This document shows, piece after piece, positions 55,732 through 63,768 of a DNA stretch of 64,000 nt (the first letter of the stretch is position 1; each line of letters starts with the position of its first letter). The stretch lies in assembly GCF_030548175.1 (NCBI RefSeq), contig NZ_JAUORX010000011.1:17516-81515 (forward strand). Direction: 5' to 3'. A program made the position numbers and the translations under genes. Below the pieces are notes generated by a model, which did not search any database, was not told the DNA's origin, and worked only from the letters and a program-made list of their open reading frames with translations. Source of the DNA: Cognatishimia sp. 1_MG-2023. GTDB taxonomy: Bacteria; Pseudomonadota; Alphaproteobacteria; Rhodobacterales; Rhodobacteraceae.

Positions 55732-58073
55732 TCGCCGTAGGGCACCCAGATGTTTTTGACTTCTGTTGCAGCTTCTAGAAAGCTGCGGCCTTCGCCGTCT
55801 GGGCCGGACCAGTCGCGGGCTTGGGCGTTGTTGACCCAAGTGCGTTTTAGGTTGGCGGCGCTTGCTTTTTCGATGTCGGCGGAGATGTCAGAGGAGCTGA
55901 AGCTCCACACCGCATCGACATTCAAATGATCGGCAAGGGTTTGGGCGAGTTCGGCGTGGTTGCCGGAGAGGATGTTGACCACCCCTGCTGGCACGTCCGA
56001 TGTTTCGAGCACTTGGTAGAAGTCGAGTGCTGCGAGTGGGAAGGCCTCTGACGCGGTTAGGACCACGCGGTTGCCCATGGCGATGGCGGGGGCCATCAGG
56101 GAGATGAGGCCAAGCAATGGGGTCTCGTCTGGGCAGATCGCGCCGATGACGCCGACGGGTTCTTTCATTGCCAAAGCCACGCCGCGGATGGGGACACCGT
56201 GGACTTGGCCATCGTATTTGTCGGCCCATGCGGCATAGGTGAAGAGGCGCGAGATGGCGGTTTGCACTTCGGCCTCGCCGCCGCGTTTGCCGGTGAGGGC
56301 GTCGATGCGTTTGGCGAATTCCTCGGCGCGGGCCGAGAGGTTTTCGGCGATGTAGTAGAGGATTTGTGCGCGCAAGTGGCCGGTGGTTTTGGACCATGCT
56401 TTTGCGCCTGCTGCCGCTTCGACCGCGTTGCGGATGTCTTTGCGGTTGGCGATGGGGGCTTGGCCCAAGAGCTTGCCTTTGGACGAATAGACGTTCTGCG
56501 AATAGCCGCCGTCTGGGCGGGCTTGTTTGCCGCCGATGTACAGCTTGGCTGTGCGATCTAGTGGATCGGTTGGGCCATCGTCGCCAGTAAAGGCTTCGAT
56601 CTTGGTTAGCTTTTTGGTGGCAGAGATGGGTTTGGTGTAGGCGTGCAGGCCTTCCCATCCACCCTCACGGCCAAAGCCGCTTTCGCGGACGCCGCCGAAA
56701 CCGGCGGAGGCGTCAAAGAGGTTGGTTGCGTTGACCCAGACCACGCCAGCGACCAGTTTTGGTGCGATGTCGAGGGCGAGGTTTACGTTTTCTGTCCAGA
56801 GCGTTGCGGCCAAACCGTAGCGGGTGTTGTTCGCGATTTCCACGGCCTCGGATGGGGTGCGGAAGGTCATGGAACAGAGGACAGGGCCAAAGATTTCTTC
56901 TTGCATCAATTTGGATGCAGTCGACAGGCCGGTGATCAGTGTTGGTGCGTAGAAGCAACCGTCGGCTGGTAGTGGCGAGTCGGCGACGTAGGTTTGACCA
57001 TCGGTGTTGGCATCCACCATATCGGTGATGGTTTTAAGCTGAACAGGGTCTACGACTGCGCCAACGTCGATGCATTTATCGAGTGGGCTGCCGATGCGCA
57101 GGCCGTCCATGCGGGCGCGGAGTTTTTTGTAGAATGCGTCTGCGATGCCTTCTTGGACCAAGAGGCGGGAGCCTGCGCAGCAAACTTGGCCTTGGTTAAA
57201 CCAGATCGCGTCAACCAGACCTTCGATGGCGGAGTCGATGTCAGCGTCATCAAAGACGATGTAGGGGGATTTGCCGCCGAGTTCTAATGTGAGCGCTTTG
57301 CCGGAGCCTGCGGTGGCTTCGCGGATTTTGCGGCCCACGGTGGTCGAGCCGGTGAAGGCGATTTTGTCGATGTCTTTGTGGTTTACGATCATCTCGCCCA
57401 CTGCACCGTCGCCGGTGACAATGTTGACCACGCCCTTGGGCAGACCCGCTTGGCGGCAGATGTCTGCAAACAATAGGGCCGTTAGTGATGTGTATTCGGC
57501 AGGCTTTAGAACAACGGTGTTGCCCATGGCGATGGCCGGCGCGATTTTCCATGCGAGCATCAGCAGTGGGAAGTTCCACGGCACGATTTGTCCGCAGACG
57601 CCTAGTGCCTCGCGGTCGGGTAATTCGGCGTCCATCAGTTGGGCCATGCCCGCGTGGTAATAAAAGTGGCGTTGCACCTGTGGGATGTCGATATCGCGAC
57701 TTTCGCGGATCGGTTTGCCGTTATCAAGTGTCTCTAACACAGCGAAAAGACGGCTGTGTTTCTGGATCAGACGGGCAATTGCATAGAGGTAGCGCGCGCG
57801 GCTGTGGCCGGGCAAGGCGCCCCATTTGCCTTGGGCTGCGCGGGCTGCTTTGACGGCTGCGTCAACGTCGGATTGACCAGCTTGGGACAGTTTTGCGAGG
57901 GTTTCGCCGGTGGCTGGGTTCTTGCTGTCAAAGCTGTCGGTGGCTTTGGTGAAGTCGCCGTTGATGAAGTGGCCAAAGCTGGAGCCTTGGTCCACGAGCC
58001 ATGCAAGGGCATCGGCGGCGGATTCCGGGGCGGGGCCATATTCCATGGTGTCGAAGATTTCTTTTACAGTCAT
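55728..58073 (-). CDS. Tandem-domain aldehyde dehydrogenase
   Basis: A 781-residue protein. Residues 1 to about 480 form a complete aldehyde dehydrogenase: E265 in LTLELGGKSP and the nucleophile at C298/C299 in NQGQVCCAGSRLL. Residues about 500-781 repeat only the N-terminal, NAD-binding part of the fold (PVGVIGAICPDETPLLGLI, GNRVVLTAS) and end without a catalytic domain. Located between deoC and a reductase, it probably oxidises the acetaldehyde that DeoC releases. The ATG at 58073 (MTVKEIFDTM) lies 11 bp after the deoC stop. Confidence 0.9.
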   Translation of the reverse strand: MTVKEIFDTMEYGPAPESAADALAWLVDQGSSFGHFINGDFTKATDSFDSKNPATGETLAKLSQAGQSDVDAAVKAARAAQGKWGALPGHSRARYLYAIARLIQKHSRLFAVLETLDNGKPIRESRDIDIPQVQRHFYYHAGMAQLMDAELPDREALGVCGQIVPWNFPLLMLAWKIAPAIAMGNTVVLKPAEYTSLTALLFADICRQAGLPKGVVNIVTGDGAVGEMIVNHKDIDKIAFTGSTTVGRKIREATAGSGKALTLELGGKSPYIVFDDADIDSAIEGLVDAIWFNQGQVCCAGSRLLVQEGIADAFYKKLRARMDGLRIGSPLDKCIDVGAVVDPVQLKTITDMVDANTDGQTYVADSPLPADGCFYAPTLITGLSTASKLMQEEIFGPVLCSMTFRTPSEAVEIANNTRYGLAATLWTENVNLALDIAPKLVAGVVWVNATNLFDASAGFGGVRESGFGREGGWEGLHAYTKPISATKKLTKIEAFTGDDGPTDPLDRTAKLYIGGKQARPDGGYSQNVYSSKGKLLGQAPIANRKDIRNAVEAAAGAKAWSKTTGHLRAQILYYIAENLSARAEEFAKRIDALTGKRGGEAEVQTAISRLFTYAAWADKYDGQVHGVPIRGVALAMKEPVGVIGAICPDETPLLGLISLMAPAIAMGNRVVLTASEAFPLAALDFYQVLETSDVPAGVVNILSGNHAELAQTLADHLNVDAVWSFSSSDISADIEKASAANLKRTWVNNAQARDWSGPDGEGRSFLEAATEVKNIWVPYGE

Positions 58074-58083
58074 GATGTCGTCC

Positions 58084-59076
58084 TCAACCCATCGCGTGGC
58101 GGTAGCCCGCGGAGTATTTGCCGGTGATGTGGTGTTCGAGCTGGCGTTCGATGTCGCCCAAAAGCGAGGACGCGCCAAAGCGGAAGAGATCTGGTTGGAG
58201 CCATCGATCGCCGAGTTCGTCTTTGATCAGGGCAAGATAGACCAGCGCGTCTTTGGCTTTGGAAATGCCGCCCGCTGGTTTGTATCCAACGCGGTAGCCG
58301 GTGCGGTCGTAGAAATCGCGGATGGCGCGGATCATAACCAATGACACGGGCAGGGTCGCGTTGACGCTTTCTTTGCCGGTTGAGGTTTTGATGAAGTCAG
58401 CACCGGCCATCATGCAGACAAGAGAGGCGCGGGCGACATTGCGCAATGTGCCAAGTTCGCCGGTTGCGAGGATGGCTTTGACGTGGGCATCACCGCAAGC
58501 TTCGCGGAAGGCTTTCATTTCATCATAGAGGGCTTGCCAGTTGCCTTGTAGGACATGGCGGCGGGAAATGACGATGTCGATTTCTTTTGCGCCTGCTGCA
58601 ACGGATTGGCGGATTTCTTCGACGCGAAGGTGGAACGGAGATAGGCCCGCTGGGAAACCGGTGGACACTGCAGCGACTGGAATGCCAGAGCCGCTAAGCG
58701 CGGTGACGGCGGTGTCTATCATGTCGTGATAGACGCAGATTGCACCGGTGGTCAGTTCAGGCACACCTAGAGTTTCGAGCAGTTCTGCGCGAACGGGTTG
58801 CATGGCTTTGGCACAGAGACGCTTTACGCGGTCTTCGGTGTCATCACCCGACAGTGTTGTCAGATCAATCAGCGAAATGGCTTTGAGGAGCCACGCGGCT
58901 TGGTAGTCTTTTTTGACCGAACGGCGCCCGGAAATGGTTTTGGCTCGGCGTTCGATGGCCGAGGTGTTGGCTTGTACGCTGCTGACCCAATCCAGATCTA
59001 GCGGCATGCCCGGATTACGCGGCTCTACCGCTTGGGGCAGTTGGTGCGTGTCGGTTTTAATGGTGGTGGCTTGCAT
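58084..59076 (-). CDS. deoC: Deoxyribose-phosphate aldolase
   Basis: A 330-residue class I aldolase splitting 2-deoxyribose 5-phosphate to glyceraldehyde 3-phosphate and acetaldehyde. The Schiff-base lysine is K230 in DFIKTSTGKE, the second catalytic lysine lies in VGYKPAGGI, and the aspartate in KEIDIVISRR. It is about 80 residues longer than E. coli DeoC, mainly by an N-terminal extension typical of this subfamily. First gene of a three-gene operon with the tandem ALDH. A palindrome 84 bp upstream may be its operator. Confidence 0.95.
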   Translation of the reverse strand: MQATTIKTDTHQLPQAVEPRNPGMPLDLDWVSSVQANTSAIERRAKTISGRRSVKKDYQAAWLLKAISLIDLTTLSGDDTEDRVKRLCAKAMQPVRAELLETLGVPELTTGAICVYHDMIDTAVTALSGSGIPVAAVSTGFPAGLSPFHLRVEEIRQSVAAGAKEIDIVISRRHVLQGNWQALYDEMKAFREACGDAHVKAILATGELGTLRNVARASLVCMMAGADFIKTSTGKESVNATLPVSLVMIRAIRDFYDRTGYRVGYKPAGGISKAKDALVYLALIKDELGDRWLQPDLFRFGASSLLGDIERQLEHHITGKYSAGYRHAMG

Positions 59077-59159
59077 AACTCACTCGCGTTCAGAACTGGA
59101 CTAGGCTGTCATGCATGGCATCACAATTCAAGCATTTGTGGGCGGCGTTACGCTAAGTT

Positions 59160-59175
59160 TTGACCAAATGGTCAA
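59160..59175. promoter_or_regulatory. Palindrome upstream of deoC
   Basis: TTGACCA-AA-TGGTCAA: perfect 7-2-7 dyad, 83 bp upstream of the deoC start and 8 bp before the first Fur-family box of sitA. Likely binds a deoxyribonucleoside- or sugar-responsive repressor; the regulator is not in the window. Confidence 0.5.
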
Positions 59176-59182
59176 TCTCTCC

Positions 59183-59232
59183 TGCGAATAATTCTCAATT
59201 GCGTTGACTTTGTTGCGAATAATTCTCATAAA
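59183..59232 (+). promoter_or_regulatory. sitA promoter with two Fur-family (Mur-type) boxes
   Basis: TGCGAATAATTCTCA occurs twice exactly, at 59183-59197 and 59214-59228, start-to-start 31 bp. Each is a 7-1-7 imperfect dyad (TGxGAAT-A-ATTCxCA) of Fur-family type. TTGACT at 59204-59209 and CATAAA at 59227-59232 are a 17-bp-spaced promoter: box 1 lies just upstream of the -35 and box 2 covers the -10. A manganese-responsive Fur homologue (Mur) is the expected repressor given the transporter downstream. Confidence 0.8.
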
Positions 59233-59259
59233 CAGGTAGAACAGCGAAGGACGACCTAA

Positions 59260-60213
59260 ATGCGATTCTCTCGACGACTCTTTATGGCAGCGGCTGCGAC
59301 ATTGATTGCAGCGCCGGTTTATGCGGCCGAAAAGCTATCAGTTGTCGCGACAACGGGCATGATTGCGGATGCAGCGCGTCAGGTTGGTGGAGAGCATGTT
59401 GATGTGCGTGGTTTGATGGGGCCGGGTGTTGATCCGCATGCCTATCGTCAGACGCGGACCGATATTGTTGCGATGACACGCGCGGATTTGGTGCTGTGGC
59501 ATGGGTTGTTCTTAGAAGCGCAGATGCAAGATTTCTTTCATGATCTGGGCAAAAAACGGAATGTCGTAGCTGTTGCCGAAGGTTTGGATAAGAGCCTGTT
59601 GCGCAGCCATGACGATTACGCAGATAAATATGACCCGCATGTTTGGATGAACCCGGCGCTTTGGTCTGGCGTCGTTGAAGAAGTGCGAGATGCGTTGATT
59701 GACGCGCAGCCAGAGAATGCCGAAGTTTTCACTGCGAATGCATCGGTGCATTTGGCGGAGTTGGCGCGGTTGACGACCTATGCGCGGGACGCGATGGCGA
59801 CTGTGCCAGAGTCTGCGCGGGTTTTGGTGACAGCGCATGATGCCTTTGGCTATTTCGGTGAGGCTTATGGCATGGACGTGCTGGGCATTCAGGGGATTTC
59901 CACCCAATCCGAGGCTGGTTTGAACCGTGTGGGTGAGTTGGTGGACCTGTTGGTTGAACGTAAAATCAGCGCGGTGTTTGTCGAAAGCTCTGTTTCAGAT
60001 CGCAGCATGCGGGCGCTGATCGAGGGTGCGGCAGCTCGTGGGCATAAGGTTTCTGTCGGTGGTGAGCTGTTTAGTGATGCGATGGGGCATGATGGCACTT
60101 ACGAAGGCACGTATCTTGGGATGTTGGATCACAATGTCACGGTGATTGCGGGTGCTTTGGGTGGTGACGTGCCCGGGCGCGGTATGAACGGCAGATTGAG
60201 TGCTGGGTTTTGA
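59260..60213 (+). CDS. sitA: Mn/Zn ABC transporter substrate-binding protein
   Basis: A 317-residue cluster A-I periplasmic metal receptor. The signal MRFSRRLFMAAAATLIAAPVYA has a twin-arginine pair, so Tat export is possible. Metal ligands are expected in DPHAYRQ, DPHVWMNP, the HDAFGYF region and the late acidic residue of FSDAMG. There is no His-rich loop, which favours manganese (or Fe/Mn) over zinc. A ribosome site AAGGACGA precedes the ATG. First gene of sitABCD under two Fur-family boxes. Confidence 0.92.
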   Translation: MRFSRRLFMAAAATLIAAPVYAAEKLSVVATTGMIADAARQVGGEHVDVRGLMGPGVDPHAYRQTRTDIVAMTRADLVLWHGLFLEAQMQDFFHDLGKKRNVVAVAEGLDKSLLRSHDDYADKYDPHVWMNPALWSGVVEEVRDALIDAQPENAEVFTANASVHLAELARLTTYARDAMATVPESARVLVTAHDAFGYFGEAYGMDVLGIQGISTQSEAGLNRVGELVDLLVERKISAVFVESSVSDRSMRALIEGAAARGHKVSVGGELFSDAMGHDGTYEGTYLGMLDHNVTVIAGALGGDVPGRGMNGRLSAGF

Positions 60214-60215
60214 AT

Positions 60216-61019
60216 ATGAGTATTGCATTAGCAACAGATCACGGTTCCCCGACTGAGTTGGGATTAGATCAAAGCCCATTGGCTGTGCGCGGTATGACGG
60301 TTTCCTATGGTCAAAAGCCTGCTGTGTTTTCCGTTGACATGACCGTGGCCGAAGGCGCGATGACAGCGATCATTGGCCCGAATGGTGCGGGGAAATCGAC
60401 CCTATTAAAGGCCGCTTTGGGGGTAATCTCTCCGCTGGCTGGTCGAGCGACGGTTTATGGCAAGGCCCTGAAGGGGCAGCGCCACCGGATTGCTTATGTG
60501 CCGCAGCGGGCCTCTGTTGATTGGGATTTCCCGACGCGGGTGATCGACGTGGTGCAGATGGGTTTGTATCGCGAGTTGGGCTTGTTGAAGCGGGTTCGTG
60601 CAAAGCATGTTGCCAAGGCGATGGCGTGTTTGGATCGTGTTGGCATGACTGATTTTGCGGATCGTCAGATTGGGCAACTGTCTGGTGGCCAGCAGCAACG
60701 CGTGTTCTTGGCGCGGGCTTTGGCGCAGGGGGCGGATTTGTATCTGCTGGACGAACCATTTGCCGGTGTGGATGCGGCGACTGAAAAGGCGATTATTTCA
60801 GTTCTGAAGTCCCTTAAGGACGAAGGCAAAACCGTTGTGGCCGTGCATCATGATTTGGCAACAGTGGCTGAGTATTTCGACCGCGTGTTCTTGATTAATA
60901 CGCGCAAAGTAGCCGAAGGGCCGGTTGCGACGACCTTTACCGCTGAACATCTGAATGCCGCCTACGGGGGCCGTTTGGCCATGGCGCAGATTGATCAGCT
61001 GGATTTAGCGGCAGGCTGA
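60216..61019 (+). CDS. sitB: Mn ABC transporter ATP-binding protein
   Basis: A 267-residue ATPase: Walker A GPNGAGKST, Q-loop YVPQRASVDWDFP, ABC signature LSGGQQQRVFLARAL, Walker B LYLLDEPFAG and H-loop VAVHHDLA. It powers the import of the metal held by SitA. A TTG overlapping the sitA stop and an ATG two codons later (60216) are both possible; the ATG was chosen. Two bases separate its stop from sitC. Confidence 0.95.
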   Translation: MSIALATDHGSPTELGLDQSPLAVRGMTVSYGQKPAVFSVDMTVAEGAMTAIIGPNGAGKSTLLKAALGVISPLAGRATVYGKALKGQRHRIAYVPQRASVDWDFPTRVIDVVQMGLYRELGLLKRVRAKHVAKAMACLDRVGMTDFADRQIGQLSGGQQQRVFLARALAQGADLYLLDEPFAGVDAATEKAIISVLKSLKDEGKTVVAVHHDLATVAEYFDRVFLINTRKVAEGPVATTFTAEHLNAAYGGRLAMAQIDQLDLAAG

Positions 61020-61020
61020 T

Positions 61021-62226
61021 ATGTGGTTAGACGCATTGACGTTGCAACTGGGGTACAATGCGACCCTGGTGGCCTTGGGCGCCATGTTTTTGGGCGTAGC
61101 GGCCGGCGTGACTGGCACCTTTCTTTTCCTTCGTAAACGCGCGCTTGTCAGTGACGCGATTAGCCATGCGACTTTGCCGGGGGTTGGCATTGCGTTCATG
61201 TTGATGGTGGCTTTGGGTGGCGATGGGCGCAGCCTGTTGGGGCTGTTGCTTGGGTCGGCTGTATCGGCGGGATTTGGGTTGCTGTGCATCGGGTGGCTGA
61301 CGCGGTTCACGCGTTTGGCCGAGGATGCCGCGATTGGAGCGGTGCTGTCGGTGTTCTTTGGCTTTGGCATTGTGTTGCTAACGATCATTCAGACGATGAC
61401 GGCCGGTCGGCAGGCGGGTCTGGAAGGCTTTTTGCTGGGATCGACGGCTGGCATGCTTTGGAATGACGCGATGATTATCGTGGTTGGCGGCGTGCTGACT
61501 TTGGCGGTTGTTATGGCGTTGCGGCGGCCGATGACATTGGTGGCCTTTGATCCGGAATATGCGGCGGCCTCTGGCCTGAACGTGGCGCGGATTGATTTGG
61601 CGATCATGGGCTTGGCGATGGCTGTTACGGTTGTTGGCCTAAAGATTGTTGGCCTGATCTTGATTGTCGCGATGTTGATCATCCCCCCTGTTACTGCGCG
61701 GTTCTGGAGTGATCGGACAGACAGGGTTGTTTGGCTGTCAGGGGCTTTGGGTGGCGTGTCGGCGTTTGTTGGGGCGGCTTTGTCTGCGGCGGCGCCGTCT
61801 TTGCCAACGGGTCCCATCATTGTTTTGGTCAGCTTTGCGTTCTTTGCGCTGTCGTTGTTGTTTGCCCCGTCGCGTGGGGTTTTGGCAGCGTTCTTGCGGC
61901 ATCGGCGGTTTCAGCGGCGGGTGCATATGCGGCAGGGCTTGTTGGCTTTGGCGCAGGGGCAGCCGATTTACGAGGGCTTTACGCTGCGCTTGTTGCGGCG
62001 GGCTGGGTTGGTTGAAAAAGACGGCGTTGTGACAGACCAAGGCAAGGCGCGTGCAGCGAAGGCGTTGCGGGATGAAAAACGTTGGGAGTTGGTGCGGGCG
62101 GACCAAGCTCTTGAAGGTGCCGCCGCGTTATATGACGGTTTGCGTGCGTTAGAGACTGTATTGACGTCAGATCAGATAGAAGAAATCGACCGCCGCATTG
62201 GTGGACCAAAGGGAGTGGGCGCATGA
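61021..62226 (+). CDS. sitC: Mn ABC transporter permease with C-terminal winged-helix extension
   Basis: A 401-residue protein. Residues 1 to about 285 form an ABC-3 permease with eight or nine helices (FLFLRKRALVSDAISHATLPG, then MLIIPPVTARF). After it, about 115 soluble residues (RQGLLALAQGQPIYEGFTLRLLRRAGLV in part, VVTDQGKARAAKAL) look like a winged-helix and an iron-dependent-regulator-like tail. Plain SitC/MntB permeases are about 285 residues. Such fusions occur in some rhizobial and Rhodobacterales permeases; the tail may sense metal or gate transport. Confidence 0.9.
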   Translation: MWLDALTLQLGYNATLVALGAMFLGVAAGVTGTFLFLRKRALVSDAISHATLPGVGIAFMLMVALGGDGRSLLGLLLGSAVSAGFGLLCIGWLTRFTRLAEDAAIGAVLSVFFGFGIVLLTIIQTMTAGRQAGLEGFLLGSTAGMLWNDAMIIVVGGVLTLAVVMALRRPMTLVAFDPEYAAASGLNVARIDLAIMGLAMAVTVVGLKIVGLILIVAMLIIPPVTARFWSDRTDRVVWLSGALGGVSAFVGAALSAAAPSLPTGPIIVLVSFAFFALSLLFAPSRGVLAAFLRHRRFQRRVHMRQGLLALAQGQPIYEGFTLRLLRRAGLVEKDGVVTDQGKARAAKALRDEKRWELVRADQALEGAAALYDGLRALETVLTSDQIEEIDRRIGGPKGVGA

Positions 62227-63149
62227 GTGGTGCGGAATTCGTTCCCCTAAGTCTGACACCCTTGTTGATCGGTGTGTTTGCCGCGATTGCCTGTGCATTG
62301 CCGGGGAACTTTCTGTTGCTGCGTCGGCAAGCGTTGATTGGGGATGCGATCAGCCATGTGGTTTTGCCAGGGATCGTGGTTGCGTTTTTGTTGACTGGCG
62401 CTGTGTCGGCTTGGCCCATGATGTTGGGCGCAGCTGGTGCGAGTTTGATTGCGGTGGGCATGATCGAGGCGATCCGTCGTTTGGGAAAGATTGAACCGGG
62501 GGCCGCGATGGGCGTGACCTTTACGGCGATGTTCGCGGCGGGTGTTCTGCTGCTAGAGCAAACCGATACCTCGAGCGTTCATTTGGATGTGGAGCATGCA
62601 CTGTATGGCAATTTGGAAAGCCTGATCTGGTTGGATGCGATTGGTTGGGAAAGCCTGACCGACCCGGTTGCCTTGGCAGGATTGCCGGAGGAGTTGCCGC
62701 GGATATTCCTGACTTTGCTTGGTGTTGCTGCGTTTATTTGGTTGTTTTGGCGGCCGCTGAAGATATCGACCTTTGATCCAAGCTTTGCACAGGCGGTTGG
62801 AGTTTCGACGGGTGTGATTGGTTTGGCTTTGGTTGTTGTTGCAGCAGTGGCTGCGGTGGCGGCGTTTGATGCGGTGGGGTCAATTATTGTGATTGCGATG
62901 TTCATTTGCCCGCCCGCTGCGGCGCGCCTGATGACCAATCGGTTGGAAGTGCAAATCGCGTGGAGTGTGGTTTTCGCAGCTTTGTCAGCGGTACTGGGGT
63001 ATGTTTTGGCGGGTTATGGGCCGATCTGGGTTGGGTCGAACCATGCGGTAAGTGCCGCCGGAATGATCGCGACGATTTCGGGGCTGATTCTTGCGGTTGC
63101 CGCGATGTTTGCGCCGTGCCGTACACGCAGTGGCGCGCCGGTGGGTTAA
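62223..63149 (+). CDS. sitD: Mn ABC transporter permease
   Basis: A 308-residue ABC-3 family permease of normal length, the second half of the heterodimeric channel. Typical pieces are FLLLRRQALIGDAISHVVLPG and the late IIVIAMFICPPAAARLMTN. Starts within the sitC 3' end (ATGA, four-base overlap), so it is translationally coupled. Its last four bases overlap the convergent Lrp gene. Confidence 0.93.
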   Translation: MSGAEFVPLSLTPLLIGVFAAIACALPGNFLLLRRQALIGDAISHVVLPGIVVAFLLTGAVSAWPMMLGAAGASLIAVGMIEAIRRLGKIEPGAAMGVTFTAMFAAGVLLLEQTDTSSVHLDVEHALYGNLESLIWLDAIGWESLTDPVALAGLPEELPRIFLTLLGVAAFIWLFWRPLKISTFDPSFAQAVGVSTGVIGLALVVVAAVAAVAAFDAVGSIIVIAMFICPPAAARLMTNRLEVQIAWSVVFAALSAVLGYVLAGYGPIWVGSNHAVSAAGMIATISGLILAVAAMFAPCRTRSGAPVG

Positions 63150-63613
63150 CCGGCGATAGAGGCCAGATCGTAACCGTTGAATTCTTTGGCAGTGCGTAGA
63201 CTCAGTAACGTTTTCATCTGATGAACGGCAGGAATCTCTGCCAAGCGATCGCGATATAGGCTTTCAAAGTCGCTGGCATTGCGGGCGGCCACACGGATCA
63301 GATAATCAAACTCACCAGAAATCAGATGGCATTCCAGCACATCATCCAATCGAAGGATCGCTTCTTCGAAGGCTTCGAGGTCGGATCGGTGGTGCGAAAC
63401 GAGTTTAATCTCAATGAAGACCTGTACTTCGAGACCAATTTTTAATCGGTCTACCTGTGCGGAATAGTGGGAAATTCTCCCATCCGCTTCCATCATTTTT
63501 ACCCGACGATGGCATGCAGACAGCGACATTCCCACCTGTTCTGACAGCTTGGCCATAGAAATCTGGCTGTTTTTTTGAAGTATGGAAAGAATTCGACTGT
63601 CTTTGCGATCCAT
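63146..63613 (-). CDS. Lrp/AsnC-family regulator
   Basis: A 155-residue feast/famine regulator. The N-terminal helix-turn-helix (MDRKDSRILSILQKN, then SMAKLSEQVGMSLSACHRRVK) is followed by an RAM ligand domain with ECHLISGEFDYLIRV. Amino-acid ligand unknown. It is convergent with sitD (four-base overlap), so it is unlikely to belong to the manganese operon, and divergent from the universal stress gene that follows. Confidence 0.92.
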   Translation of the reverse strand: MDRKDSRILSILQKNSQISMAKLSEQVGMSLSACHRRVKMMEADGRISHYSAQVDRLKIGLEVQVFIEIKLVSHHRSDLEAFEEAILRLDDVLECHLISGEFDYLIRVAARNASDFESLYRDRLAEIPAVHQMKTLLSLRTAKEFNGYDLASIAG

Positions 63614-63768
63614 CGGAAATTTTCTCAGAATATGTACAGTTATGGGTGTTGTTTTCGATAATTTCTCAAAAAGTCGCGAACTTCAAGAACAATTGCCTCT
63701 CTTGACAAGTTAGGTTGTCATCGCGTCAGTTTGACGCGCAACTATAAAAATAATCGGGAGTGACACCT

